NCBI RefSeq assembly: GCF_009363555.1
Contig: NZ_CP045372.1
Location: 2,305,501 to 2,369,500, forward strand
DNA from: Sulfitobacter sp. THAF37
GTDB lineage: Bacteria > Pseudomonadota > Alphaproteobacteria > Rhodobacterales > Rhodobacteraceae
Length of the DNA: 64,000 nucleotides
Reading direction: 5' to 3'
Part shown: one piece after another, positions 36,830-47,135 of the stretch
How positions within the stretch are numbered: the first letter of the stretch is position 1
How the letters are laid out: every line of letters starts with the position of its first letter
Position numbers and translations under genes: made by a program
Notes under the pieces: model-generated
The model's database searches: none
What the model was told of the DNA's origin: nothing
Seen by the model: only the letters and a program-made list of their open reading frames with translations

Positions 36830-37564
36830 ATGTCGATCTGGAGTTATGCAAACCCGGTGAAGTTTCTCACCCTCAGCGCGCGGGTTCAGCCTGTGCTCTG
36901 GGTGGTGTCGCTGGGCTGTGTCGCCGTCGGGCTGATCTGGGGCTTCTTCGGCACGCCGGACGATTACCGGCAGGGGTCGACGGTCAAGATCATCTATCTG
37001 CACGTACCGGCAGCCCTGATGGCGATCAACGCCTGGTTCATGATGCTGGTGGCCTCGCTGATCTGGCTGGTGCGCCGCCACCACGTCAGCGCCCTGGCGG
37101 CCAAGGCCGCGGCCCCCGTGGGGGTCGTGATGACGGTAATCGCCCTGCTGACCGGCGCTCTCTGGGGGCAGCCTATGTGGGGCACGTGGTGGGCCTGGGA
37201 CCCGCGTCTGACGTCGTTTCTGATCCTGTTCCTCTTCTATCTGGGCTATATCGCTTTGTGGGAGGCGATTGAGGACCCCGACACCGCTGCCGACCTCACG
37301 TCGATCCTTTGCCTTGTCGGGTCGGTCTTTGCGGTGCTCAGCCGCTATGCCGTCCGGTTCTGGAATCAGGGGCTGCACCAGGGCACTTCGGTCCCTGTGG
37401 CGACCGGCGGGCGCAGCGTGTCAGATGTGTTTTTCTACCCGCTGGTGATCTGCATGGTGGGCTTTGGACTGCTGTTCGTGGCGCTGGTGCTCTACCGCAC
37501 CGGCACGGAAATCCGGCTGCGCCGCGCGGCGGCACTGCGCGCGCGGGCGGAGAGGACGACATGA
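36830..37564 (+). CDS. ccmC: Haem-handling protein CcmC
   Basis: 244 residues, six helices. The CcmC WWD motif is GTWWAWDPRLTSFLILF, and the flanking haem-ligand histidines appear in YLHVPAALMAINAW and FWNQGLHQGTSV. CcmC loads haem on to CcmE. It follows ccmB by 74 bp and its stop overlaps the ccmD start (ATGA). Confidence 0.96.
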   Translation: MSIWSYANPVKFLTLSARVQPVLWVVSLGCVAVGLIWGFFGTPDDYRQGSTVKIIYLHVPAALMAINAWFMMLVASLIWLVRRHHVSALAAKAAAPVGVVMTVIALLTGALWGQPMWGTWWAWDPRLTSFLILFLFYLGYIALWEAIEDPDTAADLTSILCLVGSVFAVLSRYAVRFWNQGLHQGTSVPVATGGRSVSDVFFYPLVICMVGFGLLFVALVLYRTGTEIRLRRAAALRARAERTT

Positions 37565-37719
37565 TGCCCGACCTGGGAAAATACTCGGCCGAGGTGCTGT
37601 CGGCCTATGGCATTTCGCTGTTGCTGCTGGCGGTTCTGGTGGTCTGGACCCTGCGCCGGGGCCGTGCGGCCCGCGCCACGCTGGATGCCGCCGAGAAGGA
37701 GACAGGGCGCCATGGTTAA
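37561..37719 (+). CDS. ccmD: Haem exporter protein CcmD
   Basis: 52 residues with one membrane helix (YGISLLLLAVLVVWTLRRG) and a basic, helical C-terminus. CcmD stabilises the CcmC-CcmE complex. Identified by size, topology and its fixed place between ccmC and ccmG; it overlaps both neighbours. The second Met at 37564 is an alternative start. Confidence 0.9.
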   Translation: MMPDLGKYSAEVLSAYGISLLLLAVLVVWTLRRGRAARATLDAAEKETGRHG

Positions 37720-38245
37720 ACCTCTGATGATCGCGCCGCCCTTGGTCTTTGCCGGCTTCGTGGCGCTGGCCGCTGTCGGCATGTTCCGGGATGATCCAGA
37801 GGGGCTGCCCTCGACCCTCGTGGGGCAGGCCGCCCCCGGCGTGCCAGAGGCACCGCTGGACGGCTTTCCGCCCGCCACGGCAGAGATGTTGGCCTCGGGC
37901 GAGGTCACGCTGGTCAACTTCTGGGCCAGCTGGTGCCCGCCCTGCCGCGCGGAACACCCCAAGCTGCTGGAAATGGCGGAGGGCGGCATGCCCATCATCG
38001 GCATCAACTTCAAGGACCAGAAGGGCACCGCGCGCAAATACCTCGAAGACGATGAAAACCCCTTTGTCGGCGTGGGGTTCGACCCGCAGGGGCGCACCGC
38101 GATCGACTGGGGCGTGACCGCCCCGCCCGAGACATTCATCCTGGACGGCGACGGCACGGTGCTGTTCCGGTTTGCCGGCCCATTGGTCGGCAGCGATTAC
38201 GAGCAGCGGTTCCTGCCCGCCCTGAATGCGGCGCGCGGCGATTAG
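37712..38245 (+). CDS. ccmG: Thiol:disulfide interchange protein CcmG/DsbE
   Basis: 177 residues. A membrane anchor (IAPPLVFAGFVALAAVGMF) precedes a periplasmic thioredoxin domain with FWASWCPPCRAEHP (Cys75 and Cys78) and the cis-Pro region GVTAPPETFILD. It reduces apocytochrome c cysteines before haem ligation. Last gene of the ccmABCDG run; ccmE, ccmF and ccmH are not in the window. Confidence 0.95.
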   Translation: MVKPLMIAPPLVFAGFVALAAVGMFRDDPEGLPSTLVGQAAPGVPEAPLDGFPPATAEMLASGEVTLVNFWASWCPPCRAEHPKLLEMAEGGMPIIGINFKDQKGTARKYLEDDENPFVGVGFDPQGRTAIDWGVTAPPETFILDGDGTVLFRFAGPLVGSDYEQRFLPALNAARGD

Positions 38246-38328
38246 GGGTGCTGAACGGAAGCATAAAGGCCCGGAGCCCATCCCCCGAAAGCCCTTCCAG
38301 GCCCCGCGCATGACGGGGCCCGAACAGA

Positions 38329-39612
38329 TCAATCGTCAGCGCGGCTGTCGATGATCGTCGGATAGACCAGGTTCTTGAAAATGATGCGCAATGGCCCGCG
38401 ATTGGCGGGAGACTGGATCATCAGCAAGGCGATCATGTCCTCTTTGGGGTCGGTGTAATAGGCCGTTCCGGCGGCGCCGCCCCAGTTGAATTCACCCGCT
38501 GAGCCGTAGGACGGCGCGTTGCCATCTTCCAGACGCACGGCATACCCCAGGCCAAACCCGTAACCGGGACCCGGCAAATAGTATTTTCCGGGCTGGATGT
38601 CGCCCGTATGGCTCGATGTCATCAATTGCACGGTTTTCGGTGAAAGCAGGCGCACGCCGTTCAATTCACCACCATTCAGCATCATCTGGGCGAATTTCGA
38701 GTAATCGTGAACTGTCGACATCAGCCCACCGCCGCCCGATTGGTTCGGCTTGCGCACGCGCGGGTCGAAAACGCGGCCCTCGCCGAGCTGTGCCTGATCC
38801 TCGAAAGGTTCTGCGATGCGCGGATGGTCCGCTTCGTCATCCACATAGAACGCCGTGTCGGTCATGCCCAAGGGCTCGAAAATGCGTGTGGTCATGAACT
38901 CTTCGAGGCTTTGGCCCGAAACGGTTTCAACCACCGCCCCAAGCACGTCCGTCGACCGCGAGTATTCCCATGTGGTGCCGGGATCATGTTCGAGCGGCAG
39001 GCTGGCCAGCAGGTTTGCCTGTTCGATGCCCGTGTTTTCGGCGCTCCAGACATCCGCTTTGTTGTAGGCTTCCCGCGCAGGTCCGGCACCAAAGAAGCCG
39101 TAGGTCAGCCCCGAGGTATGCCGCATCAGGTCGAGAACCGTCATCGTGCCTTTCGCAGGCCGGGTTTCAGGATTGCCATCGGCGTCCGTCTCGCCGGTCA
39201 CGACGGTCAGGTCCTTGAACGCGGGCAGATAGGTGGAGACCGGCGCGTTCAGGATCAGCCGCCCTTCTTCCACCAGCATCATTGCGGCAACGGTGGTGAT
39301 CGGTTTTGTCATGGAATAGATGCGAAAGATCGTGTCCTCCGTCATCGGTTCGCCATCCGGCGTGCGGTTTCCCATGGTCGACAGATGCGCAATCTGGCCA
39401 TCCCGGATGAGCATGATCACCGCGCCTGGCGTCATCCCTTTGTCCACGAGCGCGCCGAATGTCGCATCCATGCGCGCCAGGCGTTCGGGATCGAAGCCTA
39501 GCTCTTTCGCGTCGCCTCGCGGCAAATTTTCGGCCCACGCGGCACCCAGGCCCGATAAAGCGGTCCCGATGCTGATGGCCCCGATGGCCAAACCCAGTTT
39601 TAATCTGTTCAT
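38329..39612 (-). CDS. Serine hydrolase, beta-lactamase/class C family
   Basis: 427 residues with a signal peptide (LGLAIGAISIGTALSGLGAAWA). The nucleophile motif is YSMTKPITT (Ser100, Lys103). The second motif reads WEYSRSTDVLG where many relatives have YSN. A C-terminal GEFNWGGAAGTAYYTDP matches the HxG-like region of esterase EstB-type proteins, so esterase or peptidase activity is as likely as beta-lactam hydrolysis. It sits between ccmG and acnA, genes that are often close in this group, and its composition is less GC-rich, suggesting later insertion. Confidence 0.88.
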   Translation of the reverse strand: MNRLKLGLAIGAISIGTALSGLGAAWAENLPRGDAKELGFDPERLARMDATFGALVDKGMTPGAVIMLIRDGQIAHLSTMGNRTPDGEPMTEDTIFRIYSMTKPITTVAAMMLVEEGRLILNAPVSTYLPAFKDLTVVTGETDADGNPETRPAKGTMTVLDLMRHTSGLTYGFFGAGPAREAYNKADVWSAENTGIEQANLLASLPLEHDPGTTWEYSRSTDVLGAVVETVSGQSLEEFMTTRIFEPLGMTDTAFYVDDEADHPRIAEPFEDQAQLGEGRVFDPRVRKPNQSGGGGLMSTVHDYSKFAQMMLNGGELNGVRLLSPKTVQLMTSSHTGDIQPGKYYLPGPGYGFGLGYAVRLEDGNAPSYGSAGEFNWGGAAGTAYYTDPKEDMIALLMIQSPANRGPLRIIFKNLVYPTIIDSRADD

Positions 39613-39920
39613 TCTCAGTCCTCCCATTGATGTACCGCCAGAGGGGTACACCGACAGGGTAGGCAACCGGATTGAAGGCTGGCAAGTGTTGCGGGGCGCT
39701 TATCCCGCCGGTCTTTGTCAGTGACGCAGGGTTATTGTGCCTGTCAAACGCCATGAACCAATGCTTTTACGGTAACGCGAGATGCTGCACCGGAGCTTGA
39801 CCGGTGACCGTCAGATACCATCGGGATGACCGCCCCGAGATCCTGCCGAGCGTTTCATAAAAAAGGCCCCCCGCTGCATTTCGCGGCGGGGGGCTTTGCG
39901 TCACGCGCCTGAAAGCGTGC
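39613..39920. other. Intergenic region between serine hydrolase and acnA
   Basis: About 308 bp without a gene. It must hold the promoter of the leftward serine hydrolase and contains the acnA terminator near its right end. No convincing small gene or RNA was seen in the rest. Confidence 0.6.
39859..39897 (-). terminator. Rho-independent terminator of acnA
   Basis: A 12-bp stem (GCCCCCCGC at 39866-39874 extended by TGC, paired with GCGGGGGGC at 39886-39894) with a short loop; on the minus strand it is followed by a run of six T. It lies 27 bp past the acnA stop. Confidence 0.9.
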
Positions 39921-42710
<2,790 letters not shown>

Positions 42711-42808
42711 GGAGGGGCTCCCTTGGCTGTGAAAGGTGGCAGTTCTTGACGTCTAGATGGCCTATTGCAGCCCGCGTTTCAATGGGAAACGCGGGCATTG
42801 GCATTAAA

Positions 42809-42830
42809 TTGTATACTGTGGTATACCAAG
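42809..42830. promoter_or_regulatory. Palindromic operator candidate upstream of acnA
   Basis: Two GTATAC hexamers (42811-42816 and 42821-42826) are 4 bp apart; the second is part of the perfect palindrome TGGTATACCA (42819-42828). This is the shape expected for a FadR/FCD-type GntR regulator. It lies about 100 bp upstream of both acnA and the DUF1223 gene. No such regulator is encoded beside it. Confidence 0.45.
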
Positions 42831-42932
42831 CCTGGCTTTTGGACAGCCCGAGCTTTCAAGAAACATTGATTGGTTATTTCAGGGCCGCATGGATACTACT
42901 GGCCGGGTCGTTGCTCCGCAGATTGGAATGAA

Positions 42933-43631
42933 ATGAGATACCTGCTGCCCCTGGTTACTGCGCTGAGCCTTGGCTCCGTGCTTCCCGCGATTTCGCAAGA
43001 GAGCCCGGTGGTTGTGGAGCTGTTCACGTCGCAGGGCTGTTCGAGTTGCCCGCCGGCCGATGCCATTCTGGAGGAACTGGCGGAACGGGAGGACGTGATC
43101 GCGCTGGCGCTGCACGTGGATTACTGGGACTACATCGGCTGGGAAGACCCCTTTGGCGATCCTGCCCACGCGGACCGGCAACGCGCCTATGCACACAAGG
43201 CCGGACGCAAGTCGATCTATACGCCCGAGATGATCGTGCAGGGCGAGACCGACATCGTGGGCGCAAAGCCGATGAAGCTGAGCAAAGCCATTGCCGAACA
43301 CAATCAGCGCGGCGCCCCGGTTGCGCTGAAGATCGCGCGCGAGGGCGATACACTGAAGATCGAGGCTGAGGCGCTGGAGGAGGTGTCGGGTCCGGTCATC
43401 CTGCATATGGTGCGTTACGTGCCACACCGCACCACCACGATCGAACGCGGTGAGAACCGGGGCAAGACGCTGAGCTACGCCAATATCGTCGACGGCTGGC
43501 AGGTGCTGGGCCAGTGGGATGGCGCGGCCCCCTTGTCGATGACTGCCGAGATCAGTGGCGACACGCCGGTTGTGGTGATTCTGCAAAGCGATGAGGCTGG
43601 CCCGATCCTGGCGGCGCAACGTCTGCGTTAG
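42933..43631 (+). CDS. DUF1223 family thioredoxin-like exported protein
   Basis: 232 residues with a signal peptide (LLPLVTALSLGSVLPAISQ). The core carries VVVELFTSQGCSSCPPADAIL, with a CSSC thioredoxin-type motif, and HVDYWDYIGWEDPFG, TPEMIVQGETDIVG, the hallmarks of DUF1223. A thiol-redox role in the periplasm is plausible but not shown. The start at 42933 gives a normal signal peptide; the upstream extension to 42870 does not. Confidence 0.92.
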   Translation: MRYLLPLVTALSLGSVLPAISQESPVVVELFTSQGCSSCPPADAILEELAEREDVIALALHVDYWDYIGWEDPFGDPAHADRQRAYAHKAGRKSIYTPEMIVQGETDIVGAKPMKLSKAIAEHNQRGAPVALKIAREGDTLKIEAEALEEVSGPVILHMVRYVPHRTTTIERGENRGKTLSYANIVDGWQVLGQWDGAAPLSMTAEISGDTPVVVILQSDEAGPILAAQRLR

Positions 43632-43676
43632 GCCAAAGGTCGCGTGTTGGCGCGCTCGACCGGACCTGACGTCTGC

Positions 43677-43814
43677 GGTACTGGCGAACGAAATGTCTAC
43701 GGCACTGGCGAACGAACTTTCCCACCCCGCCGGATGATGACATTTCATTTATGACATGTCTGCGAAGAACGGTCTGATTCCGTCAGACAGTCCGTCAAAC
43801 AGTCCGTCAGACAG
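43677..43814. repeat. Short direct and tandem repeats downstream of lpxL-type gene
   Basis: Two copies of GGYACTGGCGAACGAA (43677-43692, 43701-43716) are followed by three tandem 12-bp units, TCCGTCAGACAG, TCCGTCAAACAG, TCCGTCAGACAG (43779-43814). They occupy the 281-bp gap between the DUF1223 stop and the acyltransferase stop. No protein gene is convincing there. Confidence 0.7.
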
Positions 43815-43912
43815 GGCGGCGCGGCGCGCAGCAACCGAGCAGGCCGTGCGGTCGCGGTGATCGGGAAACATGCCTGCCGCAACATCGACCGCTGAAGGAT
43901 CGTCAGTCACCG

Positions 43913-44809
43913 CTATTCGTCGGGCCGCCAGCGGCGGTGGACCCAGAACCACTGCTCGGGATGGGCCCGCACCCTTTCCGACAGGCTGTCGTTCAGCGCC
44001 TGCGTCATCGTTTCGGGGTCGCTGTGCGGGATCGGCGCTTCCAGCACGCTGCGAAAGCTGACGCCATCAGGCTGTCGGATGCTGTAGAACGGGATCAGCA
44101 GCGCGTCGTAGCGCAGCGCCAATTCCGCCGCCGACACGGCGGTGCGGGCGGGCGCGCCCATGAAATCAAGGATCGGCGCGAACTGCACGTGCTGATCGAA
44201 CAGCAGAACCAGCTGGCCGCCGTCGCGCAAGTGGCGCACGAAACCTGCCGTGCCGCGCCGTCCCTGCGGAAACACGGGGCCGCCGAAGGCTTCCATCGTC
44301 TTGACATAATGTGCGTTGAAATAGGGGTTCTTCATGTCGCGGTAGAGACCGCCGATGTCATGGCCCCGCGCCACAAGGGCCGCCCGGGTGGCCTCGTAAT
44401 TGCCGAAATGTCCTGTGACCAGGATCACCGGTCTGCCCCGCGCCGCCGCGTCCTCCAAGGCCGTCAGGCCCGGCCCTTCGGGCGTGATGCCCGCCATGCG
44501 CGCGGGAAAATCCTTGTGGGAGTAATTCTCGATAAAGGTACGGCCCGCGTTGTCCAGACAGCCCGCTGCGATTTCTCGGTGCCGGTCCGGCGGCAGGTCG
44601 GGGCGGATCCGTGCGAGGTTGTCCAGCGCCCGCCTTCGGTATCCGGCGGCGGGACCCAGCACCCTGCGCATCAGCGCGCCAACGGCACGCACCCGTGTCT
44701 CATAAGGCAGGGCGAGGGCGCAGCGGATGATGCCGACCGCCAGGCCGTTGGTCAGATAGTGACCGATCTTGCGCCCGAGGGCAGGCGGAGCGGTGGCTGG
44801 TTCGGGCAT
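43913..44809 (-). CDS. Lysophospholipid/lipid A acyltransferase, LpxL/HtrB family
   Basis: 298 residues. The catalytic HX4E motif is TGHFGNYEATRAAL. Other family parts: FIENYSHKDF, GRRGTAGFVRHLRDGGQLVLLFDQHVQF, and the C-terminal PEQWFWVHRRWRP. These enzymes add a secondary acyl chain to lipid A or a related lipid at the inner membrane. The exact acceptor cannot be told. Confidence 0.9.
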   Translation of the reverse strand: MPEPATAPPALGRKIGHYLTNGLAVGIIRCALALPYETRVRAVGALMRRVLGPAAGYRRRALDNLARIRPDLPPDRHREIAAGCLDNAGRTFIENYSHKDFPARMAGITPEGPGLTALEDAAARGRPVILVTGHFGNYEATRAALVARGHDIGGLYRDMKNPYFNAHYVKTMEAFGGPVFPQGRRGTAGFVRHLRDGGQLVLLFDQHVQFAPILDFMGAPARTAVSAAELALRYDALLIPFYSIRQPDGVSFRSVLEAPIPHSDPETMTQALNDSLSERVRAHPEQWFWVHRRWRPDE

Positions 44810-44894
44810 GGGACCACGTGATTGGGGCAGGTCGCACTGACATAGCCCGCGGGGCGCCGCGCAACAAGGGTGGCGCGGGCCTGCTCCTCTTTGG

Positions 44895-45971
44895 TCAGGC
44901 GGCGTCCTCCCCGTCGTCCTCTACCAACAGCAGCAGATCGCCTGCGGCTTCCATCTGGCGAATGGTGCCCACCACGTCGCTCATCGCCGCTTCCGCTTCC
45001 GCCGGTTTGAGCTTGCCCGTCTCCGCGATTTCCTCGCGCAGCTGGTCGGCCATGCGGCCCGACATGTTTTCGAGAATGAAATCCCGCGTCGCGGCAAAAC
45101 CGGCCGCTTCCGCCCCGGCGAGCGCGGTCAGCAGGCTGGCGGGCGGGACCTCGCGCAGGATGCGCGGCACGTCGCGCCGGGCAATGCGGGCGGGGATGTT
45201 GCCAAAGGTGAAGATCGCCTTGCGCACCGCGTTGGCAAACCCCTGATCGGTTTCGTCCAGCCCGGTCAACACGTCGTCGCGGGTCATGGTATTGGAGGAA
45301 TTCAGGATCGCCCCCACCCGCGCCACCGGGTCGCCGTCAAAGGCCCGGGCGGGCTGCGCGTCCAGCTGCATCGCCAGCGACAGGCCGATCCGGTCGACCG
45401 CCTCGGGGGTTACGGCGCTGGTCAGCGACACGGCATAGGTGATCCGGCGGGCCTGCGGACCGGGCAGTCGGCCCAGCAATTCGGCCGCCAACGGCACCGG
45501 CAGCTTTGCCAGCATCACCGCCGACACCTCCACGCTTTCGTTTTGCAGCACGGGCAGCAGGCTGTCGGCGCCCAGTTCGCGGATGCGTGCCCAAGGGTCG
45601 CCCCACTGGCGCACCCCGGCTTCCCTGCGCAGGCGCAGCGCGGTATGGCGGCTGATCTTGCCGTCCAGCGCGTCCAGCGCGCCCGCAATCCCGGCAGGAA
45701 ATGCCAGGCCGATGCTGTCGATCTCGTCGGCGAATTCGGACGCCACGGCGCAGAGCGTGTCGCGGTCCACCAGCCGCATAGCCCCCATCTGGTGGGTCAG
45801 CGCCTCTTGCAGCTCGTCGGGCAGATCCTCCAGCGGGAGGTCCGCCCCCTCGTTCAGCAGCAGGCGCACCACGATGGCAGCCTTTGCCCGCCGGCTGAGG
45901 GTGATCGGCGCGCCCGTCGGCGCCACTGCGGGCGCCGAAAGCATGGAGCCGATCGGCACCATATCGTTCAT
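44895..45971 (-). CDS. fliG: Flagellar motor switch protein FliG, divergent
   Basis: 358 residues. The N-terminal part (LSRRAKAAIVVRLLLNEGADLPL) and middle repeats (SVEVSAVMLAKLPVPLAAELLGRLPG) match FliG armadillo-type domains; the C-terminal torque domain is clear: FANAVRKAIFTFGNIPARIARRDVPRILREV, then FILENMSGRMADQLREEIAETGKLKPAEAEAAMSDVV. No other flagellar gene is in the window, so this copy stands alone. ATG at 45971 has a good GGAAGGGG site; the longer frame overlaps the next gene. Confidence 0.85.
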   Translation of the reverse strand: MNDMVPIGSMLSAPAVAPTGAPITLSRRAKAAIVVRLLLNEGADLPLEDLPDELQEALTHQMGAMRLVDRDTLCAVASEFADEIDSIGLAFPAGIAGALDALDGKISRHTALRLRREAGVRQWGDPWARIRELGADSLLPVLQNESVEVSAVMLAKLPVPLAAELLGRLPGPQARRITYAVSLTSAVTPEAVDRIGLSLAMQLDAQPARAFDGDPVARVGAILNSSNTMTRDDVLTGLDETDQGFANAVRKAIFTFGNIPARIARRDVPRILREVPPASLLTALAGAEAAGFAATRDFILENMSGRMADQLREEIAETGKLKPAEAEAAMSDVVGTIRQMEAAGDLLLLVEDDGEDAA

Positions 45972-46032
45972 CTGTCTGTCCCCTTCCGTCACTGCGGCGC
46001 TTGTGACACGAAAGGATGAAGGAAGCCTGAAA

Positions 46033-46560
46033 TCAGTAGCTGAAGGTGCGCCCCGTGGCGATGGCCTGCCGCAGCGAAGCCTCGGCCCAGGTGCCGCTGC
46101 CGCCGTGGGCACGGATCGCCCTGAGCTGATCCATCGCGGCCGCGATATTGCCCGCTTCGACAAAGCCCTGGCCCATGTAGGACCGTGCCAGCACGTTGTC
46201 CGGATTGAGCACAAGTGCCTCGCGATAATGGCCCATCGCCCGTTCGGCATTGCCCATCTTGCGATGAACAAAGCCGAGGTAGGTCAGCGTGCGGTCGTCG
46301 GTCTGCGGCATCTCGGCCAGAATCACCTGCGCATCTGCGTAGCGCCCGGCATAGGCAAGTTCGCGCACCGTCTCGTACAGCGTATCGACATCGAGGTTGC
46401 TGTCCTTGGCGACGATGCAGGTCTTGGTCGCCTTGTCGTAGACCTGCCCGGTCTCGCACTTGGGCTTTTCGGGAGCGGTTTCATTGCCGCCGCCTGCGGC
46501 CAGGGCGGCGGTGGTTGCCAACGGCAAGGCGAATGCGGTGGAAAGAAGCAGGACCTTCAT
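46033..46560 (-). CDS. Exported TPR protein with C-x2-G-x2-YD-x-ATKTC motif
   Basis: 175 residues. A signal peptide (VLLLSTAFALPLATTAALAAG) is followed by CETGQVYDKATKTC and then about three tetratricopeptide repeats (ALVLNPDNVLARSYMGQGFVEAGNIAAAMDQL). It is probably periplasmic. The cysteine motif recurs in the small secreted protein encoded upstream on the same strand. Start at 46560 gives the signal peptide; the frame is open to 46716 but the added part is derived from a tandem repeat. Confidence 0.8.
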   Translation of the reverse strand: MKVLLLSTAFALPLATTAALAAGGGNETAPEKPKCETGQVYDKATKTCIVAKDSNLDVDTLYETVRELAYAGRYADAQVILAEMPQTDDRTLTYLGFVHRKMGNAERAMGHYREALVLNPDNVLARSYMGQGFVEAGNIAAAMDQLRAIRAHGGSGTWAEASLRQAIATGRTFSY

Positions 46561-46690
46561 CTGGGGTCTCCGGTATGTCGTTACTGTCAAACTGAATAAA
46601 AGGGCAGAAACCGCCAGACAGCCAGAAAAAACGTGGCTATATGCGACACGGTTGCGTGATGGACGGTGGCCGCAGGGGGATGCACCGCCT

Positions 46691-46726
46691 GCGGTCAGGG
46701 CGGTCAGGGCGGTCAAGGCGGTCGTG
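46691..46726. repeat. 9-bp tandem repeat (GCGGTCAGG, four units)
   Basis: Units GCGGTCAGG, GCGGTCAGG, GCGGTCAAG and GCGGTCGTG lie in the gap between the two cysteine-motif genes. The unit length is a multiple of three and the leftward frame through it reads as repeated LTA, but no start with a signal peptide is found there. Confidence 0.75.
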
Positions 46727-46776
46727 AAAACCCGCGCGGATACGGCGGGTCTGCACGGGAATTCCAGGATGCCGGA

Positions 46777-46938
46777 TCAGGTGCTGACCGGCATGCAGGT
46801 TTTCGTGGCGCTGTCGTAGGTAGTGCCGGCGGCACAGGACATCGCCTGTTTCTCCTTGCCATAGGAACATCCGGCGGCGAGGCCGAGGCTCGGCGCGGCG
46901 GTGAGGGCAAGGGCAATCGCAAGGGTCTTGATCTTCAT
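46777..46938 (-). CDS. Small secreted cysteine-motif protein
   Basis: 53 residues. A signal peptide (MKIKTLAIALALTAAPSLGLAAG) leaves about 30 mature residues with three cysteines: GCSYGKEKQAMSCAAGTTYD and then SATKTC. The C-x2-G-x2-YD-x-ATKTC spacing is the same as in the TPR protein encoded next on this strand. An AAAGGAGAC ribosome site precedes the ATG. The function is unknown; the pattern loosely recalls disulfide-bonded CBM14-like loops. Confidence 0.75.
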   Translation of the reverse strand: MKIKTLAIALALTAAPSLGLAAGCSYGKEKQAMSCAAGTTYDSATKTCMPVST

Positions 46939-47095
46939 GGTCCGTCTCCTTTTGCTTGATTGCTTAAACCTACACCGATTGCGCAATTTTTCAAACCCGG
47001 ACCTTGCCGTGGCGTCAATGGGGGGGCACTGTGCACAGTCTTCGGGCAGATCGGCGCCCCGACCAACTGCCTGTGCGGAAAGGCGGGCCGGGGAT

Positions 47096-47118
47096 GAGGT
47101 ATTTTTGGCATAAAGAAG
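47096..47118 (-). repeat. Gene-end element, copy B
   Basis: Read on the minus strand as CTTCTTTATGCCAAAAATAC then CTC, it lies about 18 bp after the purB stop. It shares the pattern TTCTTT-n-TGCC-nn-AAATAC with copies A and C. Confidence 0.55.
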
Positions 47119-47135
47119 GGGAGGGGGCGCGTTGG

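Noticed and set aside
36041..37378. A 445-residue leftward open frame
   Set aside because: Antisense to ccmB and ccmC, whose identities and overlaps are secure.
38300..38320. GGCCCCG/CGGGGCC hairpin after ccmG
   Set aside because: Only 7 bp with no T-run on either strand; too weak to call a terminator.
43779..43814. Possible CRISPR-like array
   Set aside because: Units are 12 bp, contiguous and lack spacers; no cas genes in the window.
43749..43952. Leftward 67-residue frame over the 12-bp repeats
   Set aside because: Overlaps the acyltransferase 3' end and owes its length to the repeat; no support for translation.
46561..46716. N-terminal extension of the exported TPR protein
   Set aside because: The extension is translated tandem repeat followed by an internal signal peptide; MKVLLL at 46560 is the sensible start.
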